A stretch of 6,394 bases of DNA from Planctomycetota bacterium (GTDB lineage Bacteria > Planctomycetota > MHYJ01 > JACQXL01), in NCBI GenBank assembly GCA_016208805.1, contig JACQXL010000194.1:1-6394 (forward strand), written 5' to 3'. Shown here one piece after another: positions 5,431 to 6,394 of the stretch (position 1 is its first letter; every line of letters begins with the position of its first letter). Both the position numbers and the translations under genes were made by a program. The notes below the pieces were generated by a model. That model searched no databases. It was not told where the DNA came from and was given only the letters and a program-made list of their open reading frames with translations.

Positions 5431-6394
5431 ATGAAAGATTTTGTGGCCGGCCGGCTCAAACACCTGCCGCCTTACATCTTTGATGCCCTTGACCACAAAC
5501 GTAAAGCAATCCAAAAACAGGGCAAAGACCTGATTGACCTCTCGGTGGGCGACCCGGACATAATGCCTAACCGGCCGCTGATTCAACTGCTTAAATCAGC
5601 GCTGGACGAGCCAGCCGTTCATCGCTATCCGCCCTATAAAGGCACTGAAGAAATGCTCCAGACTATTGCCGGCTGGTATAAAAAGAAATCGGCTCAGGTT
5701 AATTCGGCTACCGAAATCTGGACGCTAATCGGTTCCAAGGAAGGCATTGCGCATTTAATCTGGGCCACGGTCAACCCAGGCGATATCGTGCTGGTACCCG
5801 ACCCGTGCTACCCGGCCTATCGCTCGGCCATCATCCTGGCCGGTGGTAAGATTGTATCAATGCCGCTCCATAGACAAAACGGATTCCTGCCTAACCTTTC
5901 GGCAATCAAACCGGCTATCGCCAAAAAGGCAAAACTGATGATGCTGAATTATCCGAGCAACCCGACCTCGGCCGATGCACCTAAAGAGTTCTACCAAGAT
6001 GTCGTCCGCTTTGCCAAGAAATACGGCATCATCGTCTGCCAGGATGCGGCCTACAGCGAGATATACTACGATAAACCTCCCGTATCATTTCTATCCGTGC
6101 CGGGCGCCAAAGAAGTCGGCGTGGAGATAAACTCGTTCAGCAAGACCTTCAGCATCGCCGGCTGGCGGATGGGCTGGGCGGCCGGTAATGCGGATATCAT
6201 CAAGGCGCTGGGCAGGGTCAAGACCAATATTGACTCCGGCGCTTTTGTGGCGCTCCAGAATGCGCTCTGCCAGGCGCTCAAACATCCCGATAAAATCGGC
6301 GGGCTGGCCAAAATCAGGCAGACCTACCAAAAACGGCGTGATATTATAATCCAAGGCCTACGGGAAATCGTGCTTGACCCCATCATCCCGAATA
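5431..6394 (+). CDS. dapL: LL-diaminopimelate aminotransferase (partial, C-terminus beyond window)
   Basis: This enzyme converts tetrahydrodipicolinate directly to LL-diaminopimelate using glutamate, bypassing the DapD/DapC/DapE steps. It is a fold-type I PLP aminotransferase. About 321 residues of an expected 380-410 are visible before the window ends; no stop is reached. Landmarks are LSVGDPDIMP (37-46), RYPPYKG (65-71), LIGSKEGIAHL (99-109), GDIVLVPDPCYPAYR (117-131), NYPSNPT (173-179), CQDAAYSEI (203-211), SFSKTFSIAGWRMGW (235-249) with Schiff-base lysine K238 and R246, and KTNIDSG (244 onward region, about 264-270). The combination IGSKEG, DAAYSE and the NIDSG stretch is typical of DapL rather than generic aspartate or alanine aminotransferases. 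Genes for lysine synthesis on both sides of the call (lysA and lysC upstream) agree. The start at 5431 is chosen by ribosome-binding-site spacing. A related aminotransferase with another substrate is the main alternative. Confidence 0.9.
   Translation, partial: MKDFVAGRLKHLPPYIFDALDHKRKAIQKQGKDLIDLSVGDPDIMPNRPLIQLLKSALDEPAVHRYPPYKGTEEMLQTIAGWYKKKSAQVNSATEIWTLIGSKEGIAHLIWATVNPGDIVLVPDPCYPAYRSAIILAGGKIVSMPLHRQNGFLPNLSAIKPAIAKKAKLMMLNYPSNPTSADAPKEFYQDVVRFAKKYGIIVCQDAAYSEIYYDKPPVSFLSVPGAKEVGVEINSFSKTFSIAGWRMGWAAGNADIIKALGRVKTNIDSGAFVALQNALCQALKHPDKIGGLAKIRQTYQKRRDIIIQGLREIVLDPIIPN

Overview
The window looks like chromosomal DNA of a Gram-negative bacterium. The evidence is a Wzz/GumC-type chain-length protein, an SLBB polysaccharide-export protein with a lipoprotein-like signal, and an inner-membrane ExeA/GspA-type ATPase. 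A lysA-lysC-dapL cluster points to a lineage that makes lysine and meso-diaminopimelate by the LL-diaminopimelate aminotransferase route. That route is known from Planctomycetota, Omnitrophota, Chlamydiota, Cyanobacteria and some Deltaproteobacteria. I cannot fix the phylum from the sequence. Short GC-rich palindromic repeats fall both between and inside genes.

Left half (1-2558, minus strand): a surface-polysaccharide module, transcribed from about 2625 towards position 1. The order is an ExeA-like AAA+ ATPase with a C-terminal C2 domain, a 188-base repeat-filled gap, a small SLBB export protein, and the start of a Wzz/GumC-like protein. Several things are wrong with this module. The ATPase has lost its Walker A lysine region by an apparent in-frame deletion. 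The SLBB gene is split by a one-base frameshift in a C-rich run. A MITE-like 70-nt inverted-repeat element sits directly before the SLBB start, flanked by 22-nt direct repeats that duplicate that gene's ribosome-binding and start region.

Middle (2559-2800): a divergent intergenic region with a good sigma70-type promoter for the ATPase operon, a weaker one facing lysA, and several small palindromes. No RNA gene or lysine riboswitch is apparent.

Right half (2801-6394, plus strand): three intact-looking metabolic genes, probably one operon. They are lysA (diaminopimelate decarboxylase, last step), lysC (aspartate kinase with two ACT domains, first step) and dapL (LL-diaminopimelate aminotransferase, cut by the window end). 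Together they cover the entry, a middle step and the exit of lysine synthesis. Their good condition contrasts with the damaged polysaccharide module beside them.
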